64,000 bases of DNA from Metridium senile (lineage: Eukaryota > Cnidaria > Anthozoa > Actiniaria > Metridiidae), in assembly GCA_949775045.1 (NCBI GenBank), contig OX459104.1, forward strand, positions 17,676,431 to 17,740,430. The letters run 5' to 3'. The translations under genes were made by a program, and so were the position numbers. The notes below the pieces were generated by a model. That model made no database searches, was not told the DNA's origin, and saw only the letters and a list, made by a program, of their open reading frames with translations. Shown one piece after another: positions 43,701 through 53,934 of this stretch; within the stretch, counting starts at the first letter, position 1; each line of letters begins with the position of its first letter.

Positions 43701-46700
43701 CGGTTTCCCAATCCCCTCTTTCTTAGGCCTTATTTTTATACACCGAAATATGGCGTCCGATTTTAATAACTATTGTTCTTGACTCACTAGCCTCGTGTTA
43801 ACGTTGACTACAATGGCGTTTTCACATGTATGAGAGGCTAGTCAGGCAAGAACAATAGTTATTAAAATTGGACGCCATATTTCGATTCGGTGTATAGAAT
43901 CAATTCAAATTTGCTTCGTTATCGTTGCATGCTTTATATAAATGAAATAAAGTTAACAGAAGTTTCGAGCTTTAGCCTTTCTTCAAAGTTTACAGGTTAT
44001 GACTGGTTTGCTCGCTGTCGGATACTGGATAGGCTAAATAGGTTAAACTAGACGACACGATTCACAAAATAGCGCTCACAGACACGATACTATACAGTGA
44101 CTGACCAATGAAAACGTGGGCTCAATACCACAGGCAACCCATAAATACATATATAAATATATGAGTTAAAGTTTATTTCACTCGCTTTCCACCTATTTAT
44201 ATATAGTATTTGTTAAATTAACTGTAAACTCGAAACTAGAATAATTCAAAACTCTATCAACTCACCGATTTTTGCCAATTCTAAAGCCTTCTCTTTTTCC
44301 TTGACAATATTTTCAAGTTCTTTCTTCTCATGCTCTTTCGTGGCATTCTCCTTCTCTATATTTTCAATGGCGACTTCTTTGTCCTTCACTTCATCAGAGC
44401 GTTGCTTTAAATCCTGCTCGATAAATTGTATTTCTTCTTCCAAAACTCCAATCTTCTTCTTCCATAGATTCATCTCTTTTTCCTGAGTCTTGTTCTTGAA
44501 AGACAGGTCATCGACCATGATTTCCAAACGGGACTTTTCTTTATTCAAGGAAGCCAGTTTTCCTTCCAGTTCTTTCACCTTTCCTTCAGAGACTTCAAGC
44601 TCACTTCGCAGCCCCTCGGCCTCTTCTTTGTTGATATCTAAAGCTAGAGTTATTTTTGCAATGTCGGTTTTAAGTGCTTCGTTTTCTTGGACAAACGCTT
44701 TGGAATCAACTACTTCGATTCCGACGACTTCTCCAGTAATAACTTCAACTTCATCTTCAAGAACTTCAATTTTGTTTCTAAGTAAGACTAATTCTTCGTT
44801 GAGAATCTTGTTCTGGAATGTTAGGTTCTCGTTTGAATACAACGTCTCGTTCTTCGCTGAAGTCAGCTTGACTAAAGCTTCTTGCATTTCCTTGGAGCGA
44901 TTTTCAACATGTTCAAACTCCCTCTTCAGATCATCCTCATCCGCTCTTGCAATCGCTAACTCGTTTGACAAGCGACTGACTTGATTTCGTAGGATCTTAT
45001 TCTCAACTTTTAGTCCGTCGTCCAAAATATCCACGGCCTCGTTTTCCAGTAGAGCGTTCTCAGATTTCAGAGTCTCCACTTCTTGTTTAAGCGTTTGAAT
45101 AGTGTGTTCAAGCTCGTGAACAATTTTATCTTTCTCTGTAGCAAGATTGATCCCTCTGTTATCCTTGTGTTGTTTCGTGGAATCGTGAACATGTTGATCA
45201 TTATTCTCGCAGAAGAGACTATTTTCTGTAGACTCAACAACATCGGGGTTCTTACTTTGAATGATATCGGAAGACTCAGGATATTCTTTCACCTCATTGG
45301 CCGCAGTTTTTTCGCCGCTTTTCTCGTCGTTGGAAATACCTTCTACACTGTATCCTGAGGCTACGTCCTGAGGCGCTACGGATGGTTGCTCATTTTGGAC
45401 AACATTTGCTACACTTTGTTGTTCATTTCCTGGCCCATCTACTTCCGAAATACCCTCGCTATGAGCTAAATGTTGCGAAGGTGAAGTTTCTTTCTTATAT
45501 TGGCCATCTTTTTCATCTGCTTCGTCAGTCTGACTACCACTGTTCGGAAGATCAGTTTGTATTTTATTCTGAGAATCCAATGCTTGTGCGTTGTCTGCAG
45601 AATTGTTTTTCATGTCATTTGCTAAGCTATCAACCTCCGACGACAAGCTTTTATTCTCGCTCTGTATCTGCGTCATTGCAGCTCTAAGATCTGAAATTGT
45701 AGTCGCCGTAGCTGACTCTCTAACGGGATGTTGTTCTATCTGAGCTACACCTACAGCAGACGCAAAATTGCTGAGTTTGACGTCTTTGATGCGTAGCTCT
45801 TCTTCCAAATGTCGATTCCGTTGGTAAGCATAGTCTTTAGCTTGCCTTTCTTTGCGTAAAGCTTCTTCCAAGTCGGTTATTTTCATCGTGATTTCTTTAG
45901 CAGCATCGACCTCACTAGCTAAAGCCTTTTGAAGTTCTACAATATCGTCGCGGAGCTTAGCTTGATCATTTTGTGCATTTGCCACGAGAAGAAGATTCGG
46001 ATTGTTTAGTTGGCCATTACCTTCATCAGTTTGATTGGAGTCTGTCTTCTCTCCTTTTTCTTTCTGCAATAAGGCCATTTCGTCTTTATAGTAGTCAATC
46101 AGAACCATCAAACTCTCTGCGTCTTGCTTCTGCTTCGTCAACTCTATATTCAACTCGTTCACTTCCATCTCTTTGGCGTACATTTCATCCTGAAGGTCTT
46201 TCTCAAGTTGAACGAGGTCATCTTTAACTGATGCAGGCTCGATAGAGTTTGTCAACTCTTTCAACCTTTTACAAACATCAGAGCTATTCTCGCTTGTTTC
46301 ATGTTTTTCTTTTAGTTGTTCTAACTCCATCACCAGATTTGAAATTTCATGCTCTCGGTTTTCAAGCTCAAGGAAAAGGTCCTCGTTCATTCTAAGTGCC
46401 TCTTCGCGTTCCTTCTGTTCAGTTTCCAACAGAAATATCGTGTGCACCAATTCATCGTTCAAGTCATTGACCTGGACCTCTTTCTCTGCGAACTGAACAA
46501 CTCTCTCAGACTTTTCAATTTTGTTGGAGTCACTCTTTTCAAAATCATCACCGATTTTCTCTGTTGATATGTGACTCAAAGCTTCTTGCATTTCCTTCGC
46601 CATTTCATTTATCTCGTTTCTTTTAGCTGACAGCTCTCTTTCTAAATTTTCTGCTTCTTTCTGCTTATCTTCATATCGATTTTCAAGCTGCTTGATTTTC

Positions 46701-49700
46701 GATTGTGTGTCTAGAAGTTCGTCAGACATTTGGATCTTGTCGTCTAAGTTCTTTGACATCTTTTCGTTTAGGGACATGATTTCTTTCTCGTTTTCTGACA
46801 AGTCATCGTGTGTTACTTGATACTTGGATCTCATTGTTCGCAGTGCACGATCGATGTTTGCTATCTCCTCAACAGATTTCTTGCGTATGGCTTCAGGACT
46901 CTCTAAAGTCGATATCTTTCTTCTAGGTTTCCTCTTTTGTTCTTGTTTCGAGAGATACATACCAGAGATCTCTTTGGAAAGTTCTTTGACTTCATTAGAA
47001 ATCCTTTTCTTCATAGTAGAAATTTGGTTCTCAGAACGATGTTTGATATCTAGGCATTTATTCTCGATATCTTTGATAGCTCTGACATGTACTCTCGCCA
47101 GATCAATCTTCTTCTGGCTGGCTGATATTCTGTCCTTCTCTGTTTTGAACTTCGATGAAATGCACTCGTTTATTATGTATTCGAGATCGGTAATTCTTTC
47201 ATCGCAGTGTTGCTGTTTCGACGCCTCATCTTCAAAGTGTCGATCTAGCGAGCTCTTCAACTGAGCTTGAATTTCTGCCTTCACTTCTTCGGTCAGAAAA
47301 CTTTCCTTCTCTTCACGGGAGAACGGATACCTTGAAGGTACTTCAGTCTTTTCTTCGTCCGATTCTAAGACCTCTTCTAGTGCTTGACGTTGCGCTCTTA
47401 GCTTTCTCAAAGCAGATTCCGTAGAAATCAAATCAGTCTCCATTTGGTGAAGAAAGACTGTGTAACCAGTACTCTTGTCCATTGAGGATTGGAGCGTTTG
47501 AGACAGTCGTCTGGCCGTTTGCGTATTTTGTACGCTTGAATCTTCTGTCCTCCTTTCTTGGAAGTGTAGCTGAGTCTTTTTTTCGTACAATTCTTTGTAA
47601 AGCTGCTTGTTCGCTTCCTCTACCATCTTAACTTGGTTCACAAGAATTCTATTGTCTGTTTCTAGTGAGATTACCCTTGATTTAATTTCTTCGTTGTTTG
47701 GATTGTTGTTGTTGTCTTTGTACTTTTGCTCTTCCATCTTCTTCAATTCTTTGGTTAACGACGTGATAGTCTTCTCTTTGTTCTCTGTAAGTTTCTGTTC
47801 TTTAGCTAACTTTTCTTCAAGTTGTCGGATCTTTTCTTTACTTTCTAAAAGTTGTGCCTTTGCTTTGACATTTTGTGGAGGCAAGGACGCCATCTTGTCT
47901 TCTTCAAGATCTATGTCCTCGATAATTTCTTGTTCGTTGTAACTACTGTCTTTGTCAAAATCAATATGGCTTATGTCCTGAAATTGCAAAGGATTTTCAA
48001 ATAAGCGTCTCTCAACTGCCTCGCTTTTAGAAGCTGGAGTGCTAGTAATTGCGTTTGATAGAGGCTCTGAAGAATCTTTTTGATCCGAACCTTCTACGCA
48101 AACGTAAGAAAGCTCTCGATTTGGAGATTTTGCAACCTGTTCTGAGTGATTGTCACTCTCTTCAAATATTCCGTTGAAACTTGCAATACCACTGTCCTCT
48201 AGGGATTGTTCTTCCTTATTTTTGTCCTCGGATTCAAAATGAAAGATTATAGGTCCTTTATTAGTAAATGGACTTGTACTTTCGTTGTCTATGGTGTTAG
48301 GTCTAGGAATTGGTGATAACTTTTCCAGGCGAGTGGACACTTCCTGGTCAAAAGTATCCTTTCCTGGAAGGTTATTTTCAACTACGAGCTCTCTTGGTGT
48401 AGATTGGCTGTCACTTTGCCCTGTTAATATAAAATGATCAGGAATTGATTCAAACTTTTCCTGGTGCACACTATCCACAACCGAGTCGCTTTCTAATATT
48501 AAATCTGGTTTTAAAGCCTTTTTAGTGTTTCCAGAAATCGACGCGAACTTTTCTTGGTTTCTATCTGGTTCCTGGCCAACCCTTGCTTCTTGAGGACGAT
48601 GATTATCAACCAAATCGTTTTCAAACACTCTATTTTCAGCGTAATCAGCTGTTTTAGTTGGGTTTTCTGTGATAGATACTAATCCTTCTTGGAAAGTTAG
48701 CGGTTCTTGATGTATGAGTTGTTCTTGCTGAGGCTGATTAATATCAAACGAATCGTTTTCAGAATCAGCTATTTTAGCAGGGGTTTCTGTGATCGATGTC
48801 AATGTTTCTTGGAATGTTAGTGGTTCTTGGTGTATGCTTGCTTCAAAAGGTGAATGGTGTTCAACCGGTTTGTCCTCAGAAGCTTCGTCTTCAAGTATGA
48901 AAGTCGGTTTTATAGGGATTAAAGTGTGTTCCTCAACAACCTCGTTTTCTTCCTGTTGTGTGCTAACTTGACAAACCTCTTGGTTCTCGCTGACTAGATT
49001 TAATGATGGTACTATAGTTTGTTTTTCTTTTTGCTTAATATTTTCAATACAAGGATTTTGTTGAGACCTTTCTTCAGGTGATTCAATAGGACAATTTTGT
49101 GTAACGAATGGATTTTGATAATTAGGCAATTCAAAGTTTTCTATCTCTTCAGTAGGTTGGCTATCTTGCTCCTCTTCGTCGTAGGTTTCGGAATCCAAAT
49201 TGCTATCGCTTTCAAAACCGTCTGGAAAAACAGTCTTTCCAAATGTTAAAACTTTCTTCTCCTTTGACCTCTTGGCGCGAAATCGATCCTTCGATTTGTG
49301 CTTCGATTCAATGGGCGTCTTGGGAAGAATTCGGAAGTCACTATATGGGCAAGTTTGTGTTTCTTCAAGTTCTTTTTGCGGTAATTCTTGATATAAACAA
49401 TTTACTCCGTCGCGAGCGTCGTTAAGCTGCGAGTCAGAATCCAAACAAGATTGTCCGTCGACTGTATCTCGAAAAGTGTCTGGAATGAGAAGTGATTGTC
49501 TCTCGTCAAGAACTTTATCGGTGGAGTCACTAGGTCGATGCCTATCTTGTAATTCTGTACCTAATGATCTAGAATTATCTGATGGTACTTGGACTGGATC
49601 GATTTCGTCAGTGTCTATACGAGCAGATATATTTCTTCGTTCTTGGTCAGGCTGACCTATTTTAGAGCTATTTGTCAGAGAAGGACCGTATCCCAATGAT

Positions 49701-50212
49701 AGGTTATCTTCTGGTTCTTCTTTGTCCAACTCAAAAGGAGAAGATTGTGCTAATAGTTCTTCGTTAGGTCGATCCTGTTTAGAAGAAGGACTGTTTAGCG
49801 GAAATGAGGCGTCTTTTGCAGCCTCTTGATTAGTATTGATATGCCGAGGACTACATTGCAATTGTTCAATGTTTTTGTATCGTGGTGTCGAGTGGCCTTT
49901 GGGAAACTCTTTCCCAGTGTCAATATTTCGAGGGCTATCTTCGAATTTATTCTCTCTAGGGCTATTTATCGTAGGTAACTCTACCTCAGATATTTCTCTC
50001 CTTTGTTCTGGCTTAAATCTCAAATTGACTTCTTTGAGAAGACACGGGAGGCTAGGAGCACCGTAAGAATATACAGGCGACAAACCTTCCCCTCTAGGGT
50101 GGTGTGAGAGCTCGGTTTTGTACTGAGGGTGTAGAGGGTGAGTTTTTGATCGGCGATGTGCTCTTTTGTTAATAGTCGGTGGGGTGATGAACACCACGCG
50201 ATAGCGTGACAT
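28030..50212 (-). CDS. Giant coiled-coil protein, 4312 residues, nine exons
   Basis: Join on the minus strand: 50212-44266, 38931-37787, 36907-35926, 35406-33262, 32698-32271, 31674-30346, 29801-29301, 28928-28697, 28259-28030 (12939 nt, divisible by 3). Every intron is GT-AG and all phases match. Residues 1 to about 770 are acidic, Ser/Pro/Gln-rich and probably disordered; from about 780 to the end most of the protein is long heptad coiled coil rich in E, K, L, Q and R. It is broken by low-complexity hinges at about 1525-1690, about 2205-2260 and about 3560-3620. The start ATG lies two bases after a splice acceptor, so a 5' UTR exon is likely further right. There is no signal peptide, membrane segment or motor domain. 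Rootletin-, golgin- or centrosome-type scaffolds have this build, but no family motif was recognised. Confidence 0.85.
28260..28696. repeat. (CAT)n-rich intron 8
   Basis: CAT/CACCAC repeats fill most of the 437 bp between exons 8 and 9. Confidence 0.8.
28697..28928 (-). CDS. Giant coiled-coil gene, exon 8
   Basis: 232 bp, acceptor TTCCCAG, donor G|GTAGGC. Residues 4160-4236, coiled coil (DNLRMRLQATRI, VVDQMKNQLEQRTSQINDLM). Starts phase 0, ends phase 1, joining as RK-D-M. Confidence 0.85.
28965..29295. repeat. (ATTC)n/(CATC)n tetranucleotide repeat, intron 7
   Basis: CATT/CATC tetranucleotide array occupying nearly all of the intron between exons 7 and 8. Confidence 0.9.
29301..29801 (-). 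CDS. Giant coiled-coil gene, exon 7
   Basis: 501 bp, phase 0 to phase 0, acceptor TTTTAG, donor GTAAGC. Residues 3993-4159, uninterrupted coiled coil with clear heptads (KLKSTEKELENLRKDLNNI). Confidence 0.87.
29810..30290. repeat. (GAT)n-rich intron 6
   Basis: Degenerate GAT/AAT/GGT repeats across nearly the whole 544-bp intron. Confidence 0.85.
30346..31674 (-). CDS. Giant coiled-coil gene, exon 6
   Basis: 1329 bp, phase 0 to 0, acceptor TATTCAG, donor CAG|GTGGGT. Residues 3550-3992. It starts with a non-coil segment (LQSAPLLGAELESFDNIDG, then DIVDAFHQTC) that may be a hinge or a small folded part, then about 350 residues of coiled coil. Confidence 0.87.
31889..32110. mobile_element. Hairpin MITE in intron 5
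   Basis: The left arm (ATAGCCCCCTTCACAGTTCCCTGCGC..., GCAAGACGAACGTGAACTTG, CAATGATAGAGAC) is repeated inverted on the right (GTCTCTATCATTGCAAGCTC, TTTCGTCTTGC, CCCGGCTATCTTTGAAGATG, TAGGGGACTAT). Arms of about 95 bp, no coding. Another copy at 2541-2612. Confidence 0.7.
32271..32698 (-). CDS. Giant coiled-coil gene, exon 5
   Basis: 428 bp, acceptor CCTGTAG, donor AAG|GTTGGT; enters in phase 1 and ends in phase 0. Residues 3407-3549, coiled coil (KIDQLEEALRREHEESE, DMLQEALQQTEEALTKTSEE). Confidence 0.86.
32705..33250. repeat. (GAT)n-rich intron 4
   Basis: GAT/AAT/GATA-type degenerate repeats fill the 563-bp intron between exons 4 and 5. Confidence 0.85.
33262..35406 (-). CDS. Giant coiled-coil gene, exon 4
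   Basis: 2145 bp, acceptor TTGTCAG, donor G|GTTAGC, phase 1 to phase 1. Residues 2692-3406. Long coiled coil with a short break around LVLGTIGREARDETEEKSME (about residue 2893) where heptads are lost, then continuous coil (ALEATVTKQEQKRNAMEKER, ELRQEELELKNSKKDVENFK). Confidence 0.87.
35415..35915. repeat. (GAT)n-rich intron 3
   Basis: Near-perfect GAT at about 35540-35610, degenerate elsewhere. It fills the 519-bp intron. Confidence 0.88.
35926..36907 (-). CDS. Giant coiled-coil gene, exon 3
   Basis: 982 bp, acceptor GCTCTAG, donor G|GTATGT, phase 0 to 1. Residues 2365-2691. Coiled coil (REKVELLEEKEKALELYSK), a break with RRRVSEPEVMSIVAPVQQK, then coil again. Confidence 0.87.
36960..37786. 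repeat. (ATC)n-rich intron 2
   Basis: Degenerate ATC/ATT/CATC repeats over 800 bp, with an internal 72-bp duplication (about 37430-37510). A pure (CAT)n run of about 90 bp ends only four bases from the donor of exon 2: the intron starts GTA(ATG)n on the minus strand. Confidence 0.9.
37787..38931 (-). CDS. Giant coiled-coil gene, exon 2
   Basis: 1145 bp, acceptor TTCTTCACAG preceded by a (TTC)n tract, donor AAG|GTAATG, phase 1 to 0. Residues 1983-2364. Two coiled-coil stretches flank a Ser/Asp/Pro-rich segment (SLSPDSALGISV, DLGSGPSSPNSDISDSLF; about 2205-2250) that looks like a phosphorylatable hinge. Confidence 0.87.
38936..38956. repeat. (GAA)n tract forming the exon 2 acceptor
   Basis: GAAGAAGAAGAAGAAGAAGA on the + strand; on the transcribed strand it is the pyrimidine tract of the splice acceptor. 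Confidence 0.85.
39010..39800. repeat. (GAT)n blocks with three copies of a 60-bp segment, intron 1
   Basis: GAT/GTT repeats separated by three copies of TTAAACTAGCT(A/G)..CTAATTAGATG(G/T)CC(T/C)GTAT(A/G)AATA (about 39086, 39408, 39556). It looks like an expanding composite repeat. Confidence 0.8.
39801..40217. other. Unassigned intronic sequence
   Basis: No recognisable repeat or ORF. Confidence 0.4.
40218..40500 (-). repeat. 98-bp dispersed minisatellite, three units
   Basis: Three units with AACTAGCGAGTAAACTAGTA, TAGGCTGCGTCGG, TTGATATAAACGATAG, reverse in orientation to 3480. The array is followed by a decayed GTTAACATC..TTTACGGTGTTACAAATTTC segment at 40520-40570. Confidence 0.88.
40501..42514. 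other. AT-rich intronic sequence
   Basis: It holds one copy of the 63-bp repeat (about 40655-40710) and an (AAAC)n run at about 41676-41750. Nothing else recognised. Confidence 0.5.
42515..42690 (-). repeat. 98-bp minisatellite unit plus hammerhead-like segment
   Basis: One unit (to about 42600) continues into CACCGTAAAAAATGTTAACTTAACTTTCTGAC, then TTTTCGAGCTTTAGCCCTTCGTCGTAGTAAAAG. On the minus strand this is the decayed hammerhead-like core found intact-looking at 57.1 kb. Confidence 0.7.
43110..43475 (+). repeat. Hammerhead-like segment plus three 98-bp units
   Basis: TTTTACTCCGTCGAAAGGCT...GCGCGAAAATTCAGTA (about 43130-43175), then TTTTTTACG and three units of TTCATTCTATTACCTATCGT...ACTAGTTTCC (43198-43470). 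Same order as at 57.1 and 59.1 kb. Confidence 0.75.
43737..43896. mobile_element. 160-bp hairpin MITE
   Basis: Arms TATACACCGAAATATGGCGT, CCGATTTTAATAACTATTGT and inverted counterpart ACAATAGTTATTAAAATTGG, ACGCCATATTTCGATTCGGTGTATA, about 50 bp each with few mismatches, around a 60-bp loop. No coding capacity. Confidence 0.8.
43950..43996 (-). repeat. Decayed hammerhead-like segment
   Basis: The minus strand reads CTTTGAAGAAAGGCTAAAGC, then TCGAAACTTCTG; related to 59086-59130 but with the GTC site lost. Confidence 0.5.
44266..50212 (-). CDS. Giant coiled-coil gene, first coding exon (5.95 kb)
   Basis: Acceptor TTCCAG (cag at 50215-50217) with the ATG two bases inside; donor ATCG|GTGAGT. 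Residues 1-1982. A basic N-terminus (MSRYRVVFITPPTINKRAHR) is followed by an acidic, low-complexity region to about 770, including three or four imperfect copies of HQEPLTFQE.LTSITE.P.K at about 458-600. Coiled coil starts near VKAKAQLLESKEKIRQLEEK (about 780) and runs to about 1520. A disordered stretch about 1525-1690 precedes the last coil (about 1700-1982). The ATG is chosen because no in-frame ATG upstream of the acceptor is supported. Confidence 0.87.
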
Positions 50213-50359
50213 ACCTGGAAAATAAACACGTATGGAGTTATGGCTGGTATTATTAATAGGTATTAGATTATTAGAGTAGCGAGTTGGTGCCCTTTAGATC
50301 TCTGTGGTTTGTGATATTGACTGGAGAAAGTATACAAAGACATTAGGTATAGAATAGGA

Positions 50360-50440
50360 AGGAAGGAAGGAAGGAAGGAAGGAAGGAAGGAAGGAGGGAG
50401 GGAGGGAACAAGGAAGAAAGGAAGGAAGACAGAAAGGAAG
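50360..50440. repeat. (GGAA)n purine repeat
   Basis: GGAAGGAAGGAAGG..., grading into a purine-rich block to about 50600, in the region upstream of the giant coiled-coil gene. Confidence 0.9.
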
Positions 50441-50839
50441 GGTGCAGCAAACAGAAAAACGGGGGGAAAAGAGGAAAAAGGAGGGAAGAGGGAGGAAGCA
50501 AGAGAGGAAGAGAGGTATCAAGGTAGAGCAGAAGGAAAAAAATAAGAAAGAACAAATTAAAAAGGGAAAGCATGGAAAGGAAATCAGCAAACAATTCAAA
50601 AACAATTAGCATAAGATAATTCAGAAAAGACGACAGCCAACTGAATCACATAACAAGTAATCCACAAACAAAATCAATGATTGATATCACAGACCACTGA
50701 GGTCATGAAGGGCTTTCTACAATAATAAACAGCTTACTAGACTAAAGATTACGACTGGATTCATGCCATTAGTGAGCATCATAAGAGGTATAAGCGATTA
50801 GGAAGTATTACTGAGCTGGCGCCAGTTATGCGAAGCCTG

Positions 50840-50962
50840 GATAGCGCTATTCACTGGATACTGATCCCTATCCAACGGAGAAAACCTATACAAATTCTAT
50901 ACACTGGATACCTCTTATTATATCCAGTGGATAACTTTATCCAGGCTTCGCGGTATAAACTG
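50840..50962. mobile_element. Hairpin MITE/SINE-like element
   Basis: GCGAAGCCTGGATAGCGCTA, TTCACTGGATA on the left and TATCCAGTGGATAACTTTAT, CCAGGCTTCGC on the right form inverted ends of about 30 bp. Confidence 0.6.
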
Positions 50963-50997
50963 CCCCTGGAGGTTAGTTGAGGTGAGTTAAAGATGTG

Positions 50998-51245
50998 ATG
51001 GTTTAAGAAAAACACAACTGTAAACAAACGTTGATAGGAAAATGGTGCAGCTTCTCATGCAAAACATGCCACCAAGAATCGTAACATTTGCATGCAAGAT
51101 CTCAGTAGATTTAGTAATTATGCGATGGTTTAAGAAAAAAATGAAGTGTAGAAAAACGTTAGTAAAAAAAGTTGTAGCTGCTCATGCCAAACATGCTATG
51201 AAGAATGAAAACATTTGCATACAAGATTTAGTAATTATAAATGAT
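50998..51245 (+). repeat. About 125-bp tandem duplication
   Basis: GATGGTTTAAGAAAAA...CTCATGC(A/C)AAACATGC...AACATTTGCAT(G/A)CAAGAT occurs twice in a row with moderate divergence. Confidence 0.7.
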
Positions 51246-51284
51246 TGTAAATACGGCCGGAATATGAAAGTCAAATCACTTTGC

Positions 51285-51388
51285 AAATTACGTAGCAAAT
51301 TACGTAGCAAATTACGTTGCAAAATACGTAGCAAATTACGTTGAAAATAATTACGTAACAAATTACGTTGCAAATTACGTTGCAAAAC
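51285..51388. repeat. 12-bp tandem repeat (AAATTACGTAGC)n
   Basis: About eight units of CAAATTACGT(A/T)G, partly degenerate. Confidence 0.85.
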
Positions 51389-51414
51389 TGATTAAAAGGG
51401 CCCATGCTGACCTT

Positions 51415-51730
51415 TTGTAATAATATATTTTTATATCCTGTAGCAAGGCAAGGAATGCATGCACCAAGATACAATATAAATACCACAGTTTTTATCTCTA
51501 CTCTTTGACTAATTCATTACAATCAATACAATCTAAGCCAGAAGGCCCAGTGGAAGATTAGTATACTACTAAACTGGTGTATTTTATAAATACCTTTTTA
51601 AACCTTCTTTAAATAAAGTTAAGTAGTAGTAGTAGTACTACTATAACGTCAAGCTAAGGCAAGGAATGCATGTATCAGGAAATAATAAAAATTCCACAGC
51701 TTTTGCCTCTACTACTTTAATTATCCTTAG
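51415..51730. repeat. Duplicated about 80-bp segment and (GTA)n
   Basis: GCAAGGCAAGGAATGCATGC at 51440 and GCTAAGGCAAGGAATGCATG at 51655 head two related segments; (GTA)n lies between at about 51625-51640. 51731-52219 shows nothing recognisable. Confidence 0.6.
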
Positions 51731-52219
51731 CAAATAAAATTGAATGTCTAGTAAATTAAAATGAAGGTAATAAGTATAATAATCCTCTTAATTCATTTTT
51801 TAAGACTCAAAACTGAACCAAGGTTTATTAAAAATTGCAAAAGTGTTTGGTCTGTTAAAGCAATTTAAAATGAATCAGCTCCCTCAGAGTCAGAACCAGT
51901 TGAGTCTAGGGACCCCAGCCAATTCATACTGACACGCAAAGGTCAGTTTCTAAAGCCAGGCACAGCCTTTCCTTCATATAGAAAAATATAACTGGTCTCC
52001 AGTGCTATTTTCCAATACAAATCCTTAAAAAATATCCCATTCTATGTTCCTTGCTATTTTTTATGTATTATAAATCAAGATCAGAGCTCTTTCCATTTCT
52101 GGACATTATTTTGGCACAGCTCTGGATTTTGAGGTATAGGTGGGTCGCTTGATTCGGTCTAGCTCGCAAAGGGCCTATAACTTTGAAGGAATCATTAATA
52201 TTAAATACAGGTTCTGAAT

Positions 52220-52241
52220 GGGGGGGGGGGGGGGGGGGGGG
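52220..52241. repeat. Poly(G) tract
   Basis: About 22 consecutive G. The flanks 52242-53040 are AT-rich with nothing recognised. Confidence 0.9.
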
Positions 52242-53079
52242 TCCCAATATCAGTTAACAGCTAAATTTTAGCAATTTTCTCAGTTAAATTACAAAGAAAT
52301 GTTTATTTTCAAATTTACTAATTAAAAACAAAGAAATATCAGCTAACAGCTATCCTAAAAAGACACGGAATACTCAGTTAACAGTTAATTTTTTGGCCGT
52401 TTTTCAGTTACATTCACACCCCGTAAATAAGAGACGTGACATTTGACTAATAGTTATCTGAACAACTTTAATGACATTGACTGTGATCGGCTAGACACTG
52501 TAATGGAACCTCCTTCAATCGACTCTGCTGGAATTGTTAGTTTAACCCTTTATCAATGTAAGTAGTTTAACAGTAAAAGTAAATACACAAACACTATTGT
52601 ACAGCATATTGATATATGTTTGAACATGTGCGCATAAAATAACAATAAAAAAAAAAAGAAATCCGATAAATCGAACAGGTGAAATGTGCTAAAACTAAAT
52701 ATCTAGCTTGTCGTAACGACGGCTAGTCTGAGTCTCGCTAATTAGGAAGCTGGACGCTATACCGGTTGTGTGAAAATTGACTGGAAAATTGAGATGTTAG
52801 AAATTATTTCAATCAATGTCACTGGTACAGTGAGTGTGACTGTCTCACAACTTAATTAGTAGGTCAGGAAAGAAGTTTGTGAACGTGACAAGTGATTTTC
52901 ATATACATTTAATATATTTAAGGAATGTTTAACGGTGTGCGTGTCTTTATACTGTGAAATAAACACGTTGGGAGCTGTAGAGCAAGACGAGATGTTCTTG
53001 AGGCATTACTTTCCTTTCCTTTTTGCGATTGCGCTCAAGTACAAGTATCTTAACAGCCCTGCTTCATCACAGCAGGGTT

Positions 53080-53140
53080 TTATACCACCCTCTCCTCCCC
53101 CTCTCTCTCCAATCCCCAAGAGCCGCCGCGCAGGCTAGGT
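53080..53140. repeat. Fragment of the TAGCCTGC inverted-repeat family
   Basis: CTCTCTCTCCAATCCCCAAG, AGCCGCCGCGCAGGCTA matches the right end of the element at 16330-17266; no left partner was found nearby. Confidence 0.55.
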
Positions 53141-53254
53141 TTTATATTGCAAACAGCTTAGCCTTCGCGTGAATGTGAGCTCCTTGACCCCAAACCAAGC
53201 ACGCACTCTAGCAACTAGTGTTTGTTTTGTGATAATTCTCTCATAGAAACACTC

Positions 53255-53500
53255 AGTAAACTGTACGATAACTAATGGTTAAACTAGTGTGGACTACGTC
53301 AGTGTTTCTTTTAATAACTAGCGTTTAAACTAGTGTGAACTGCTTCAGTGTTTCTAAGGAAACAATTGGAGTAAAAATGTACGATAACTAGCGGTTAAAC
53401 TAGTGTGAACTGCGTCAGTGTTTCTAAAGAAACAATTGGAATAAAAATGTACCTTAACTAGCGCTTAAACTTGTGTGTGAACTGCGTCAACTCATAACAT
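53255..53500 (-). repeat. About 75-bp minisatellite related to the 98-bp family, 3-4 units
   Basis: Units carry GTACGATAACTAGCGGTTAA, ACTAGTGTGGACTGCGTCAG, TGTTTCTAAGGAAACAATTGG, AGTAAAAAT. The stretch ACTAGCGGTTAAACTAGTGT..CTGCGTCAGTGTTT aligns with the 98-bp unit. A second block lies at 57380-57600. Confidence 0.8.
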
Positions 53501-53930
53501 ACAGTTACAGAGCTGTGATTTGGATGTCAGTTTTTTTGATGGAGTAAAAAGTTCAAATAACTATCCTTGTTTGTTCAGTGAATATTAAGTGATAATCCTA
53601 TAATGCAAAGTATAAATAGAGATAATCTCCAACACTTTTGAAAACAGAGATCACTAATAGCAAATGCAAATGGTGCCCTTTTTAGGCCAAGTAGAAAACA
53701 CTTAAAATACCGATAGAGAACTAGGAATACTGAACTAGTAACAAAACTAACTAAAGTCTGAAGGCCCGGGAAAACGGTTTCAACATTTGCCTCAACATCG
53801 ATTTTGTTGAATGGCAATCAGAATGTTTAAACGCTTTTAAGATATTTCAACATCAATTCACCAAGTTTCAACTATGTTCCTTCAGACTAATCAATTCAGT
53901 GACTTCTTCAGCTTTAAAATCAAGAAATTG
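53501..53930. other. Unassigned sequence
   Basis: No recognisable gene; a minus-strand open frame of 80 codons (53575-53817) has no family features. Confidence 0.4.
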
Positions 53931-53934
53931 CACC

